This document shows positions 1-10,646 of a DNA stretch of 64,000 bases, piece after piece. A model generated the notes under the pieces. The model saw only the letters and a list, made by a program, of their open reading frames with translations, did no database searches and had not been told where the DNA came from. The DNA is from Collybia mongolica (taxonomy: Eukaryota; Basidiomycota; Agaricomycetes; Agaricales; Clitocybaceae): positions 1,798,001-1,862,000 of the forward strand of contig JAAXNY010000008.1 in the NCBI GenBank assembly GCA_013420905.1. Direction: 5' to 3'. The position numbers and the translations under genes were made by a program. The stretch's first letter is position 1; each line of letters begins with the position of its first letter.

Positions 1-431
1 ATTTTTTTTTTCAGCTGACGGTAACAGCCGACTCCATATTCCCATCACAGAAAATCGAAAGCTAATTAGGCCAGGGCGAAAAATTTCTTCGCAAAATGTG
101 GCCCAGCATACATTATAATCAGACATCGAGGGCGAATTCAGAGCATTTGAAACGTTACTAAGGGTGTGTATCTATCGAGAATGCATGTCCAATGACTGAG
201 ATTTGATACGCTCTAAACTTGAGGTTTGGTGAAGAGTGATGAATATATAAAATAGCCTCGAGTGTCGCCTTGTAAGGGACATTGTTGAAAGGCCGTGGTG
301 CGCAAGTATTGACGAGATTTAGCATGAGACACAACAAACGTCCAGAACCACGACAACAAAGGGACCTCAGGTCAAGAACGGCACGAGTCGATCAGTGAGA
401 TCGGAGTTGGAACTCGCCTCTTACAATCTGC
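1..431. other. Intergenic, upstream of vma10
   Basis: No open reading frame with coding character is seen on either strand. The stretch holds the 5' flank of the V-ATPase subunit G gene and presumably its promoter. No defined motif could be assigned. Confidence 0.4.
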
Positions 432-962
432 ATGGTACGCATCGCTCCTTCTGGTCGAATAGAACATTGCACTTATCCATCTTAGGCTGCTCAACATTCT
501 CAGGGGATTCAGACACTGCTCGAAGCAGAGAAAGAAGCGGCAAAGATAGTGCAGCAAGCCCGCCAATGTTCGTAATCACCACATCTTTGAACCCCTTGAG
601 CTAGATTTTGACCAGTTCCCCCAGACCGTGTGCAGAAACTCAAAGATGCGCGCTCAGAAGCGACAAAGGAGATAGAAGAATACAAGAAAGCAAAAGAGCG
701 GGAGTTTAAGGCGTTTGAACAATCGGTGTGTCTCTTTGTAAATGATACCTCCATTCTGGTGTACCACCAACATCCCCCGGTATAGCATGCAGGGACGACC
801 TCCAACGCCCAGACTGCTGTCGATAAGGACACGGAGGTCAAGCTCCAGGCTATCTCGGAATCTTATGCACAGTCCAAGGACTTGGTGGTAAAGAAGCTCC
901 TAGATCGAGTCGTCCTTGTCAAGCCAGAGCTACACCGCAATCTCAAGAAACTTGGGGTCTAG
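432..962 (+). CDS. vma10: V-type proton ATPase subunit G
   Basis: Subunit G forms part of the peripheral stalk of the V1 sector that couples ATP hydrolysis to proton pumping at vacuolar and endosomal membranes. I read four exons: 432-434 (ATG alone), 486-567, 625-725 and 786-962. They sum to 363 nt, giving 120 residues, the usual family length. The N-terminus runs M-AAQHSQGIQTLLEAE, then an alanine/lysine-rich helix (AAKIVQQAR), a YRVQKLKDAR segment and a charged coiled coil (EIEEYKKAKEREFKAFE). It ends in a VKPELHRNLKKLGV tail. Phases agree at all three introns, for instance CAA-T|AC-CGT across intron 2. The start is fixed by the family's short N-terminal S-Q-G-I-Q signature directly after the intron that follows ATG. 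Identification is strong; the one-codon first exon is inferred from splice signals. Confidence 0.9.
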
Positions 963-1350
963 TAGATAGTTTTCATATAGATTGATTTTGGTGGGCGTCA
1001 TACCTCGTGCATGCCCCTAATACGATACACGTTAGGACTTCACAATTACTATGATGTTTCCGTTATTGCTGCGCCAAATAATATTAACACTAGCAATGGG
1101 CCAACTGTGCATATACATGTACTTGACTTCACCAATATGCTATATCCAATTGTCCGCAATATGTCATGTACAGTGAATGGTTGCAAGGTAAGAAAGGAAC
1201 TGTGGTCAGGAAGTGAATGTTGGGGAGACTAGGCATACATATGTAAAAGGTAACATGTTAACAAAGCATCGTGGGGGTACGCCAGAAAAAAAAACGTCAG
1301 CAATAATCGCACCAATAAGATCGTCCCAACTACATCTAATGGAATAAGAT
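963..1350. other. Convergent intergenic region
   Basis: This lies between the stop codons of vma10 (+) and the Zn2Cys6 regulator (-), so it should hold both 3' ends. AT-rich patches are seen, but no gene. Confidence 0.4.
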
Positions 1351-4300
1351 TTATCGAGACTCGTTCGCGAGCCATGGTAGGCCCACAGGCATGCTTACTA
1401 GGGTTGTCGACCGTGAATCTGTGTCATGAACGGAATGTGGATGTGCTGGTGATCGTCGTGGTGGTGAGGGCCTCTGACCATTGTTCATCCCGTGTTGTAT
1501 CTGCTGTCCATTGCCGCCCTCAGCCATCGAACTCCACGAATCCAGAAGACCACTCGACTTGAGCGAAGGTAATGAATGCGGACCGTCTCCCGAATTAGCA
1601 CCCGCGCCTCGTTGCCCTGCATTGTCCCCACTAACACCATTCTAAAGCAGAAGGTCAATATCCGGATCGTGGTTCAACTACCGCACGTTTACCTCCTTTT
1701 CCCTCTCACTTGAAATCTCCTCATTGCCGCTATTCCCACCCTGTCCCTGCCCGAGCGGGGCGCACGACCCTATGTGTCCGTGTCCACTTATGTCCCTATC
1801 TGCATGTGCGTGGGGTTGCGATGGGAAACTCCGAGTGGTGCTGTTACTGCCATTACTGATGCGTAACCGATGTTCATCAAGCGATCGGCCGATAGGATAT
1901 GCTGTTGGGGACAAGCTGCCAGGGGACCTACGGTTGTATGAGGAGTCGTGTTGATGGGAAGAGGTGCGGGGTCCAGTAACTGGTTGATTTGGATTGCGGA
2001 CTTCTGAAATGCGTCGGTGGGAACCCTGTTGGTTGTGGGAATGGTGCGGAATTGGTTGTGAGGGGAGTGGTTGTTGGTGGGGGTGTGATTGAGAAGGAGG
2101 GTACTGAGGCTGTAAGTGTGGCGATGGATATGGTCGCCATTCCGAGACTATATCGTGCATCCGTGTGCCCCAGATGTCTTCGTACTCGGCGCACCATGCG
2201 CGGATTTTTGCGTCATCGCGGTTACAGTACTTGATCATGGACTGTCAGTACACAAAATATATGTTAGCACTCCTGCGTCCTGACAGATGAATGTGATATC
2301 CTAACCCAGAGAGCAGCACGCACTGAAGATAAGGTAATTGTATTGATTAGAGAGCGGAAGAAAGGAAGATTGAAAAAGACAAACTCAGTATACTGTTTTT
2401 TGCTCGATCCCCAAGCATGTTCAAGATCATATCTAGCGTCTGCATCGCCCATTGTGGCTCTGGGCTCGCGCTTCTATGTCGTGGTCTTGTCTACCGAGAA
2501 AAAAAATATACAAAGAGATAAATAATCAGAAACAGACGGGCTTAACATCAGACGAAGGGCACCCACAAGACTTAGCGCCAGTGCCGTCGATGCGCGGTAA
2601 ATGTGCATGCAGCACCAGCACCAAGCCCCCGTGTTGGAGCTTGTCTCAAACATGGATTGCTGGACCTGAAGGCTCTGTTCTGAGAACCGGAGGTGTTCGG
2701 GAAGGGAGGAAGCCCATGCCTAGTTTAGGATCTGAGTATATACCGAGTTGTACAAAAGGGAGGTGTTACCTCTAGCATCTGTTCAGCATTTTTGAGGGTT
2801 GCGGTTGGGTTCATGACCGGTTCGGGTGAAGGATCTGCGGGAACATGAGGTCAGGTGAGGACAAAGCGTATGGAAGTGAGACAATTACCGCTCAGCTCAT
2901 CGAGTGCGAACTCTACCTTCGTGTATATAGATATCACACGAATAAGGTGCCCAAACTCTGAAGAGTATTGTGTCCTTACGGCCGGAAGGTAGAGGTACTC
3001 TAATTAACGTTGGGGTGATGATCGAGTGGAGTGGCGGAGAGGCGTTAATCAGCAAGGAGGAAAGCCAGGTCAGGAGATGGGACAAATGGAGATTTAATCT
3101 CACCTGGCAGCGTTGAATGGACACCGAGCTCAAAGCTTGTCTCATCCGCCGGCAGTCTAAGCCGCATACCTTGCTCCCCCAGGCCTACCATAGGCTTCTT
3201 AAAATATATTGATGCCATAACATCCATAAGATGGACAAGCCAGAATATGCGGCGCACAGCCTCCCGCTCGATTGAAGCATGAATAAATTCTGGGGAGGGG
3301 ACAGGCGTGAGAGTCGGATGTTCCGGGTGATACACGTTCATGGATTCAACAATCTGGAGAGCGAGGTCCGCTTTTGGGATAGGATCAGACAAGATAAAGA
3401 ACAGGGAAGAGCGTGGCGACACACCATAGTATCGTGAACTCCAGAAAAGATTCTTGTCTTTGGTGGACACATCGTGGATTTGAAGAAGACACAGTGCTTG
3501 CGCAGTGGCAAGATTCCGTTCGCACATTAACCTGCCGGCACCGTCGAACATGAGTGAAAGTGCCTCTTGCGCGAAGCGCTTCCCGGCATTTCGTGTCGGG
3601 GCCGTGCGAAGACGGGGCTGTTTTGAAAGGGGAGCGGCGAGCGCACATACCGCATGAAGAAGATGTAAAGGTACGCGGTTGTGTGCAAGGGAGGCAGAAA
3701 AGGTCGGTTTATGGACGATGGCGCGGGCGGGGTGACAGTGTGTGAAAAAAACTGTAGATGTGATAGAATCATGATGCAGTGTGTGAACGAAAGGTCTAGA
3801 CACATACGATTGGTCAACTCGCGGGTGAGCGAGTGGTCGAGTTCAACAGGGTCCGGCCGCTCCAAGCTTATTGGTATGGCTTCCATGATAGGGAGAGGTA
3901 AAGGAGCAGATATGTTTTCGGTAGGTATAGCGTTGCCCCGCTCGCCTCTGAAACGTTTTCGGGGGGCATTGTTTTGTGGGTGGGGGTGGAGATGAGTATT
4001 CTGTCCATCATCTTCACTGTGTTCTCTGTCGTGGGTTGATGTGCCCGGATTATGGGACGATGATGCTGAGGAATGTAGACTTCTATTATCAGCATCGGGC
4101 CTCTCGACCTTGAAGGGCCTGGGTGCTGGTACTGGGCGGCCTGAAGCGTCAGTATAGGAACACGCTTTGGATGCGTAATAGCTGTGATGTGGAAGTCGGT
4201 GAGAGGGAGTGAGACAGAGAAAGACGTGGAGATAATAAAGACTGACCAGTTGCTGCACGGGGCTGGTGGGATGTGATGAGATCGTGAAAACGAGGCATGA

Positions 4301-4541
4301 ATCGGCAACCCACCTGTACCGTCACAACGACGTTTGCTTTTGTGGCAAGCATCACAAGCCTAGTAAAAAGTTAAAAAAGGTGATAAGGGGAGGTGAGTAG
4401 AAGATTTGCCTTAGCTAGACGTTTCCGTTTTGGTGCCTTCATGAACGTGGTTGTGTTCTGGTCAGACTTGTCGTCGTTGTCGTAGTTAGAGGGAAGAAAG
4501 GAAGAAGAGGAAGGGTTTTGAGGAATTGAATATGGATCCAT
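1351..4541 (-). CDS. Zn(2)-Cys(6) fungal-type transcription factor
   Basis: A multi-exon gene for a binuclear zinc cluster regulator. The ATG at 4541 opens MDPYSIPQNP, a serine-rich leader, then a basic APKRKRLAK stretch and the zinc cluster. Across two introns the cluster reads CDACHKSKRRC, then CDGTAPC, CSNC and CYYASKAC, matching C-x2-C-x6-C-x5-C-x2-C-x6-C. A linker rich in S, H, P and E follows. The fungal transcription factor middle homology region comes next (FTHCHPARAIVHKPTFSASL, then CERNLATAQALCLLQIHD and EREAVRRIFWLVHLMDVMAS). The C-terminal half is low complexity (P, H, Q, S, G). The last exon begins near 1634 after a GTAAAC donor and runs to a TAA at 1351-1353, extending the protein beyond the TAG at 1678, which lies in the intron. 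Target genes are unknown. The class is certain; some internal introns are not resolved. Confidence 0.85.
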
Positions 4542-4699
4542 GGTGCAGGGGTGTAGTGGTAGGAAGGATGAAGACGTGCACCGGCGTTAGAGAGCCAACA
4601 GAAACAGATGCCGCCGGGCGACTCCCGGCACTAGCCGGTGGCCCTGCACTCCCGGTCCGCCGGCTGTCCATCGGTCACTGGCAGAGGCTGCAGCCACTG

Positions 4700-5620
4700 C
4701 TGCACCATGAGCTGCGACACACTAACTACACATTACCTGCATATATGATATTCGTCCATTCAGAGATGAGTATCTGGGCCCTAAAGAGCTCGACATCACG
4801 CTCATGCTGCAAGCGAGTGTCCCGCCGGTAGCTATTTCGGGGATCTCCACACATTATTTTGGATCCGAATTGGGCGGGCAACCGCGGCAACTCTGCCGCA
4901 AAATAGCCTTGGACCTTGTACGAAATCCAAATTCAAATACTCACCGTCCAGCAACAGTTTTTCATTCTTGCGGTCAGGAAATTGCCTTATTTAATCCGGT
5001 CGCAGGCCTGTATCAATTCTCAAAACATACATATCCACTCTGATCCAGGGTTCTGTCAGGTTCTGTCTGTCAGTGTCACACGACTTACATACCCCCACAG
5101 TACAGCAACTACCGCCGAGCTCCGTCGTCGTCGTCCGTCGCCCATTCTGCCCCTTTCGCCGACCTCTCGTAAACGCTCACAGTTGGAGCAGTCGCATGTT
5201 TGCGCCCAACTAGGACCATCATCCCAATCAAGGCCTGCACATTCATGTCAGCCTAATTATAATACAGTCTATTCCAGGCCCCCAATGCCAGATGGACGCG
5301 TATATGAGGGTGGGCAACAACCATCACGCACGCTGCGGTTGGTCGGATCGTTGTCCCACCTCACAAAGTCACAAACACGGTGTGTACGTTCCCACCGCCT
5401 AGTTTATCTTTCACAAGCGACTCACAAGGGGGTTGGTCGCACAGCGTCGCCGCCCCACACCTAGACACACTGAACTTCAAGGAACTGCCCGGAGAATTGA
5501 GATCAACCCATTCTGTAGCAACTGCATATGATCCGGTCCTTTACCATAGGTACTTCCAGCCACAAGCACGTATGGTATTCACTTACCCCGTTCACACTTC
5601 AAAGTTTATCCATATCTGAA
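4700..5620 (+). CDS. Possible multi-exon gene, not recognised
   Basis: Between the Zn2Cys6 gene and rpp2 several plus-strand stretches look protein-coding but lie in different frames, as expected of short exons. Examples are DEYLGPKELDITLMLQ near 4,770, IPPQYSNYRRAPSSSSVAH near 5,090, RPPMPDGRVYEGGQQPSRTL near 5,280 and HLDTLNFKELPGELRSTHS near 5,460. A plausible acceptor with a CTAAC branch point lies just before the first. I could not connect them into one reliable model or recognise a family. Boundaries are approximate; the stretch could also be a decayed gene. Confidence 0.3.
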
Positions 5621-6096
5621 AGCAATAATCGAAAAACCTACTATGTACAAGACGCATCGTGATTCATTTACATCAAACCCTATAAACGAGGAAACTTGTG
5701 GCTATGTATTTCCTTCGGGTATTTTATTGTCTTGACTTTGTTCTTTGCTATGTAAAATTCACCCGTCTTTGACACCTGCTGATTCGGAGGGAAAGTCTGA
5801 CTTGGGATTCGCTGGGCAACGGCCAATTATTGTAGTTCCGATGTCATCATTGTCGTCGTCGGTGCCGATGCATATTTCAATTTTGTTCTGGACATTGCCG
5901 CCGGTGCCATATCGAAGGGATTTTTTCCAAGTTGAAAGGATGTTGCTTCAGTTTTAATTTCAAAACGAGTCCGTTCAGCTCTGCGGAGTAATGTTAGGGT
6001 CTGTGATCACGGCACGTTACTCTCCCAGTGGCATGACTGCTGATTTTTACAGACATACAGCATATACATTGTGTATCACAAGATAATGTAAGGAGG

Positions 6097-6546
6097 TCAA
6101 TCAAACAAGCCAAAGCCCATGTCCTCGTCGGATGACTCCTGTATATGCCAACAGATAAGTGCTGGTCCCTGAAGGGAGACCGATAGCAACAAACCTTGTC
6201 CTCTACCTTCTCCTCCTTCTTCTCCTCGGCGGCGGCAGCGGCGGGAGCCCCACTGGAAGTAGCAGCGGCAGCAGCTCCTCCTCCTCCTCCAGATGGGACG
6301 GACGCGAGTTTGGCAGAGCCCTCGGCAATCAACTAGGGTCAAAAGATTATTGAGCGAAACAGGGCTTTGGAGTTGAACCAAACACACGTCATTAACAGCT
6401 TTACCCTTGAGCTCAGAAATGAGACTTTTAAGGCGAGTCTCGTCAGCTTCAACACCGACGGTAGAGAGGAGCTTCTTAACGTCCGCAGCGGAGGGATCGG
6501 CATTTCCGCCGATTTGGAGGAGCAGATAGGCAGCAACGTGACGCAT
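6097..6546 (-). CDS. rpp2: 60S acidic ribosomal protein P2
   Basis: P2 is a stalk protein of the large ribosomal subunit that, as P1/P2 heterodimers on P0, recruits translation GTPases. The reading begins [20 protein letters not shown] at 6546 and continues with the dimerisation helices ([15 protein letters not shown]). It then passes an Ala/Gly hinge, an acidic-lysine stretch ([13 protein letters not shown]) and the invariant tail [13 protein letters not shown]. Three coding exons give about 112 residues, the normal length. An additional intron appears to end exactly at the ATG (about 6547-6609, GTGCGT...TATCCAG), placing it in the 5' leader. Head to head with the uS19 gene. Confidence 0.95.
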   Translation of the reverse strand: MRHVAAYLLLQIGGNADPSAADVKKLLSTVGVEADETRLKSLISELKGKAVNDVCLVQLQSPVSLNNLLTLVDCRGLCQTRVRPIWRRRRSCCRCYFQWGSRRCRRRGEEGGEGRGQGLLLSVSLQGPALICWHIQESSDEDMGFGLFD

Positions 6547-6992
6547 CTGGATAAACACATACAAGATCAATCGTGTCGAGACATGCGAGTAAGAGGAAAC
6601 CGTACGCACTTTGAGTTGGGATGTTTGGTTGAAATTTTAGGGTACGGTAGCCACAAATCACTGTAATGCGACAAAAAAAAAAGTGAGTTGATCAATACGC
6701 ATATTGTGCAGTCTGCCCAGATATCGAGTACCAAGAACGCATATTTTTCTCCACAATGAAAAGTGTTAGGAATAACGTACCTTTAATCCACTATGGGAAG
6801 ACTCGTGGATTCTATCCGAAAGATTCTCTTATCGAGTTTTGAGAATACCTGACTCTAAATTTCGGTTGCGGCGGGCCAAGTGCTATACAGTACCACGTGC
6901 GCGAAATTCCCATCACTCAGCCACAATTTCGTGGGGGTGCTGGCGATTCGTCAGCTCAATAAACCCTCCTACACCGTACTCGACGACCGATC
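6547..6992. promoter_or_regulatory. Shared divergent promoter region, rpp2 / rps15
   Basis: The start codons of the P2 gene (minus) and uS19 gene (plus) are about 450 bp apart and point away from each other, with no other gene between. The region therefore holds both promoters and 5' leaders, including the leader intron of rpp2. Co-regulation of the two ribosomal protein genes is an inference from this arrangement. Confidence 0.6.
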
Positions 6993-7895
6993 ATGGTATG
7001 TCACTGTACACCCACCTGGGAATGGGAAGGAAAGATATTGATTCTAGTTTTATTGATAGGCTGACTCAAGCGTTACCGACCCACAATTGGCCGCCGAGCT
7101 CAAGAAGAAGCGTACATTCCGTACGTTCTCATACCGTGGCGTTGAACTTGAGAAACTACTGGATATGAACAACGAAGATGTTAGTTTGTACATTTGGCCA
7201 ACTACTCTGGAAATTACTGATACAACGCATCTTTCAATCAGTTTGTTGAAGTATGTTTTCCTCACCGATTAAGTGAAAGAGTGTCGAGAATTGATAAGGC
7301 TGCTGCAAACAGCTCGTTCACGCTCGTGCCCGTCGTCGCTTCCAGCGCGGACTTAAGCGCCGCCCCATGGGACTCATCAAAAAACTACGCAAGGCTAAGA
7401 AGGAGGCGCCCCCCAACGAGAAGCCTGCTGTTGTCAAAACGCATCTGCGTGATATGATCATCGTGCCCGAGATGATTGGTAGTGTTGTCGGGATCTACAA
7501 TGGAAAGGTGGGCAGACAATTCAATTTAGGGATGGGAAAGTTCGGGAACTGATCTACACAATGTGAAAGGTCTTCAACTCAGTTGAGATCAAGCCCGAAA
7601 TGACGGGACACTACCTTGCTGAATTTTCGTGCTCATATCGACCCGTCAAGCATGGTCGCCCTGGTGTAAGTAGCCGTTGTCCCACTTTCTTTCCCCGCGA
7701 TCCTGATAAATATCATCCAGATCGGTGCAACACACTGTGAGAGCCCTCTTCGGACACCGTTTGTGTACTTTTTCTGACCCGATACCCCCCTTTCCCTCTT
7801 CTTATGTCTTACAGCTTCCCGATTGTATGTCGTTCCCTTTGACTTCATTTCTTCACTCTGAACCATTCGCTCTTTTTAGCATCCCCCTCAAGTAA
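6993..7895 (+). CDS. rps15: 40S ribosomal protein S15 (uS19)
   Basis: uS19 sits on the head of the small ribosomal subunit near the decoding region. I read eight exons: 6993-6995 (ATG only), 7060-7179, 7242-7250, 7313-7507, 7570-7665, 7721-7736, 7815-7824 and 7880-7895. They total 465 nt, giving 154 residues. The protein shows [40 protein letters not shown], the central [21 protein letters not shown] and the C-terminal [11 protein letters not shown] followed by IGATHSSRFIPLK. All junction phases agree, and the conserved FVELVHAR and THSSRF segments are only restored if the 9-nt and 10-nt exons are used. Such small exons are unusual. Identification is certain; the microexons are supported by conserved family sequence and splice signals. 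Confidence 0.93.
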
Positions 7896-8216
7896 GAAAC
7901 ATGGCGATATGCAGCTTATGTCTTTTTGTTATTGGGCCTTCACTACCAATATATCATTACCCAAAACTATCGTGCTTTAACGCCCGTGTGAGATTCTGCA
8001 GAATCCTTAATCATATAACACACCGTTTTCTGTACGATACATAGGTTCGAAGTTGATAAATTCCTCTCGAAGCTTGACATCGTGAGAACGTCCACACAGG
8101 GTAGAGACTTGCCGAACCTACCTACTTGATACAGAGTATTATCCAACACGCCATGTTGTTATAAAGATACTTTGGATTTACGAGGCCGTCAGGTTCAATT
8201 TTCCCCACCAGCAACC
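7896..8216. other. Intergenic between rps15 and carboxypeptidase gene
   Basis: Tandem plus-strand genes flank this 320 bp stretch, which should contain the rps15 3' end and the carboxypeptidase promoter. No other feature is visible. Confidence 0.4.
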
Positions 8217-10646
8217 ATGCTGACAAGCGAGAAGACGAAAGACCCCCTCCTCCCTTCACCTCTGACATCTCCAGGAGTTGCCAGGCCACAGGAACCTCGG
8301 GCCAACTCGGGAAAATTTTTGTACCCTAGACTGCTGTTCCTGTTAACTCTTGTCACCTGGGCAATACTAGGAATCGTGTCTGGATCCCCGCCGTTCTTCG
8401 ACGTTATCTCGAAAGGCGGCGACTCGACCACCTGCCCTCAGGCAGACGTTTTGGCCCCTGAACGGAACGGAGATCTCTGGAGGGCATTATCCGAAACTTA
8501 TGGAACAGATAAATTCAAGCACAGAGCCATAGCCTGGCTTGGGGGTGCCGTAAGGGTTCCGTGAGTCGCTAACCTGTATTCATGCCCATGTCTTTATCTC
8601 ACCACTGATCGGCAGCACTGAGTCATTTGATGATATGGGTCCAATAGGCCAAGACCCGCGATGGGATGTTTTTGTTCCTTTTCATGCTTATTTGCGGGAC
8701 GCATTCCCTCTAGTGTGGGTATACATATCATCGTTAAACTCTAGCCATAACTCAAACTTCGGGCCAGCCACTCCACCCTCAAGCTCAGCAAAGTCAACAC
8801 GTATGGCATGTTGTATGTGTGGAAAGGAAGCGATACATCATTAAAGCCCATCCTCTTGGCTGCACATCAAGGTGTGATTTCTGATTTCTGGTAGTTGATA
8901 ACTGCTATTGAGAAAATTCCCCCTCTTCTCTCAGACGTGGTGCCAGTCGATCCGAAGACCATCGAAGAGTGGACATATCCACCTTACTCTGGTTATTTTG
9001 ACGGTAAGGTTACATTGATAACTGGCCGAAGTATTAAGGGCTCACGCAGACACCAGGTCAAAAGCTATGGGGTCGGGGAAGCTCTGATGATAAGAGTGGT
9101 CTAATTGGTATCCTGTTTGTCTTCCATTTGGTTCCCTGGCCTTGTTTTCAGACCTTAAGAACAGGTCAAGCATCGAATCTTTATTGGAACGAGAATTCTG
9201 CCCCAACAGGACTGTCGTACTCGCATTTGGTTTTGACGAAGAAATCAGTGGAACTCATGTATGCTTGCAAGTCTCACCAATCCTATTTCTCTTATACTCT
9301 GCAGGGGGCGAAATATCTATCAGAAGCCATGATGGAAATGTACGGCAAAGACGCCTTTGCATTTATAGTTGACGAGGGTGGTGAGATATCATATCTAGCA
9401 TTGACACAATCGCCACCCACATAAGGTTTACCCAAGGTGGATTTGTCGAACTATATGGCTCTGTCATCGCCACACCCGGCATCGCGGAGAAGGGGTATAT
9501 GGATGTTAAAGTTGAGGTCACCTCCCCCGGTGGCCATTCGAGTATTCCCCCAGACCATACTGTAAGTTCGTGCAAGCCGTTGCTTCAGGTGGTCTGACAG
9601 GAAGTATCAGAGCATTGGAATACTCTCCGCGTTGCTCGTCAAGTTCGAAGCAAACCCATACAAGATTCATTTGGTAACTTCGCACTCATCTATATGCGAA
9701 TGTGATTTCAACAGATTGGCTAGACCAGAGACGATCCCTTCTTTAGCACCGTACAATGCATCGGGCAATATGGGGCTGATGTACCGTCAGGTCTTCGAAA
9801 AACCATCAAACGTTCCGTAAAATCCAACCACGCGCTTCGTTCTTTAGAAAACGAAATGTTCAAGAACCCTGTATACAAACATCTCGTGGGCACGACACAG
9901 GCGATTGATTTAATTCAAGGAGGCGTCAAAACAAACGCCCTGCCGGAACAAGCATGGGCGGTCGTCAACCATCGAATATCCGTGATTAGGTCCGTATCGA
10001 CTCAATCTACTTAGGTATCCATTGACAAACATTTCAGCTCGGTCGGCGACGTTATGGCACATGACTCGAACTTGCTGAAATCTCTTGCAGGACACTTCAA
10101 TCTTACCTACGAAGCATTTGGCAAAAGGTTGACCCCAGATAATGTGGTGTCCAGCGGAACCCTGACACTCAGCAATGCCTTTCAGTCTTACCTCGAGCCG
10201 GCTCCTGTTACGCCAACAAGCAAAGATGCTGCACCATATCAATTACTCTCTGGGACTATCAAGGCGACGTACAATTCGCATAGATCCCTACAAGCTATGA
10301 ATGCGATTACAGTTGCCCCTGGTATGCCGTCTGGTAACACTGGTGTGGAATGTCCTGTCACTCTGTGGATACACAGTACTAAACTGGGCCCTGGCCGGAT
10401 TACAGATACACGGTACTACTGGGACTTGTCCAAACACATATTCCGATACAATCACCATAACTCGGGGAAAACCACAAACAGATTGGCGGGGGGTGTACAT
10501 ACGGTCAATGAAGGTGATCTAGGATTATGGCCTTGCCGCGAAGCGCTGACGCCTGAAACGTAGCGATCGGCGTTGATTCATTCGTGGAAATGATCCGGTT
10601 TTTCACAACCCTCATCCTCAATGCTGATGAGTCAAAGGCTTTGTGA
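8217..10646 (+). CDS. Vacuolar Gly-Xaa carboxypeptidase (peptidase M20 family, Cps1-like)
   Basis: A zinc metallopeptidase of the M20A family resembling yeast carboxypeptidase S, which releases C-terminal residues from small peptides in the vacuole. The start gives MLTSEKTKDPLLPSP, a short cytosolic tail, then one membrane anchor (LYPRLLFLLTLVTWAILGIV, about residues 38-57), as in type II Cps1. Metal and catalytic motifs appear across introns: AAHQDVVPVD, LWGRGSSDDKSGLIG, GFDEEISG and VDEGG, then the dimerisation/lid segment with SPGGHSSIPP. The last metal-binding part is GGVHTVNE near the C-terminus. The gene ends DESKAL with TGA at 10644-10646. About ten introns are needed, all with GT...AG. 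No frameshift is needed, so the gene looks intact. Confidence 0.9.

Noticed and set aside
1724..2234. Plus-strand reading frames opposite the Zn2Cys6 gene
   Set aside because: They are antisense shadows of the low-complexity C-terminal exon and show no independent coding features.
4881..4900. Perfect 6 bp hairpin GCGGCA-ACTC-TGCCGC as a regulatory element
   Set aside because: Short hairpins of this size arise by chance often; no T-run or partner motif supports a function.
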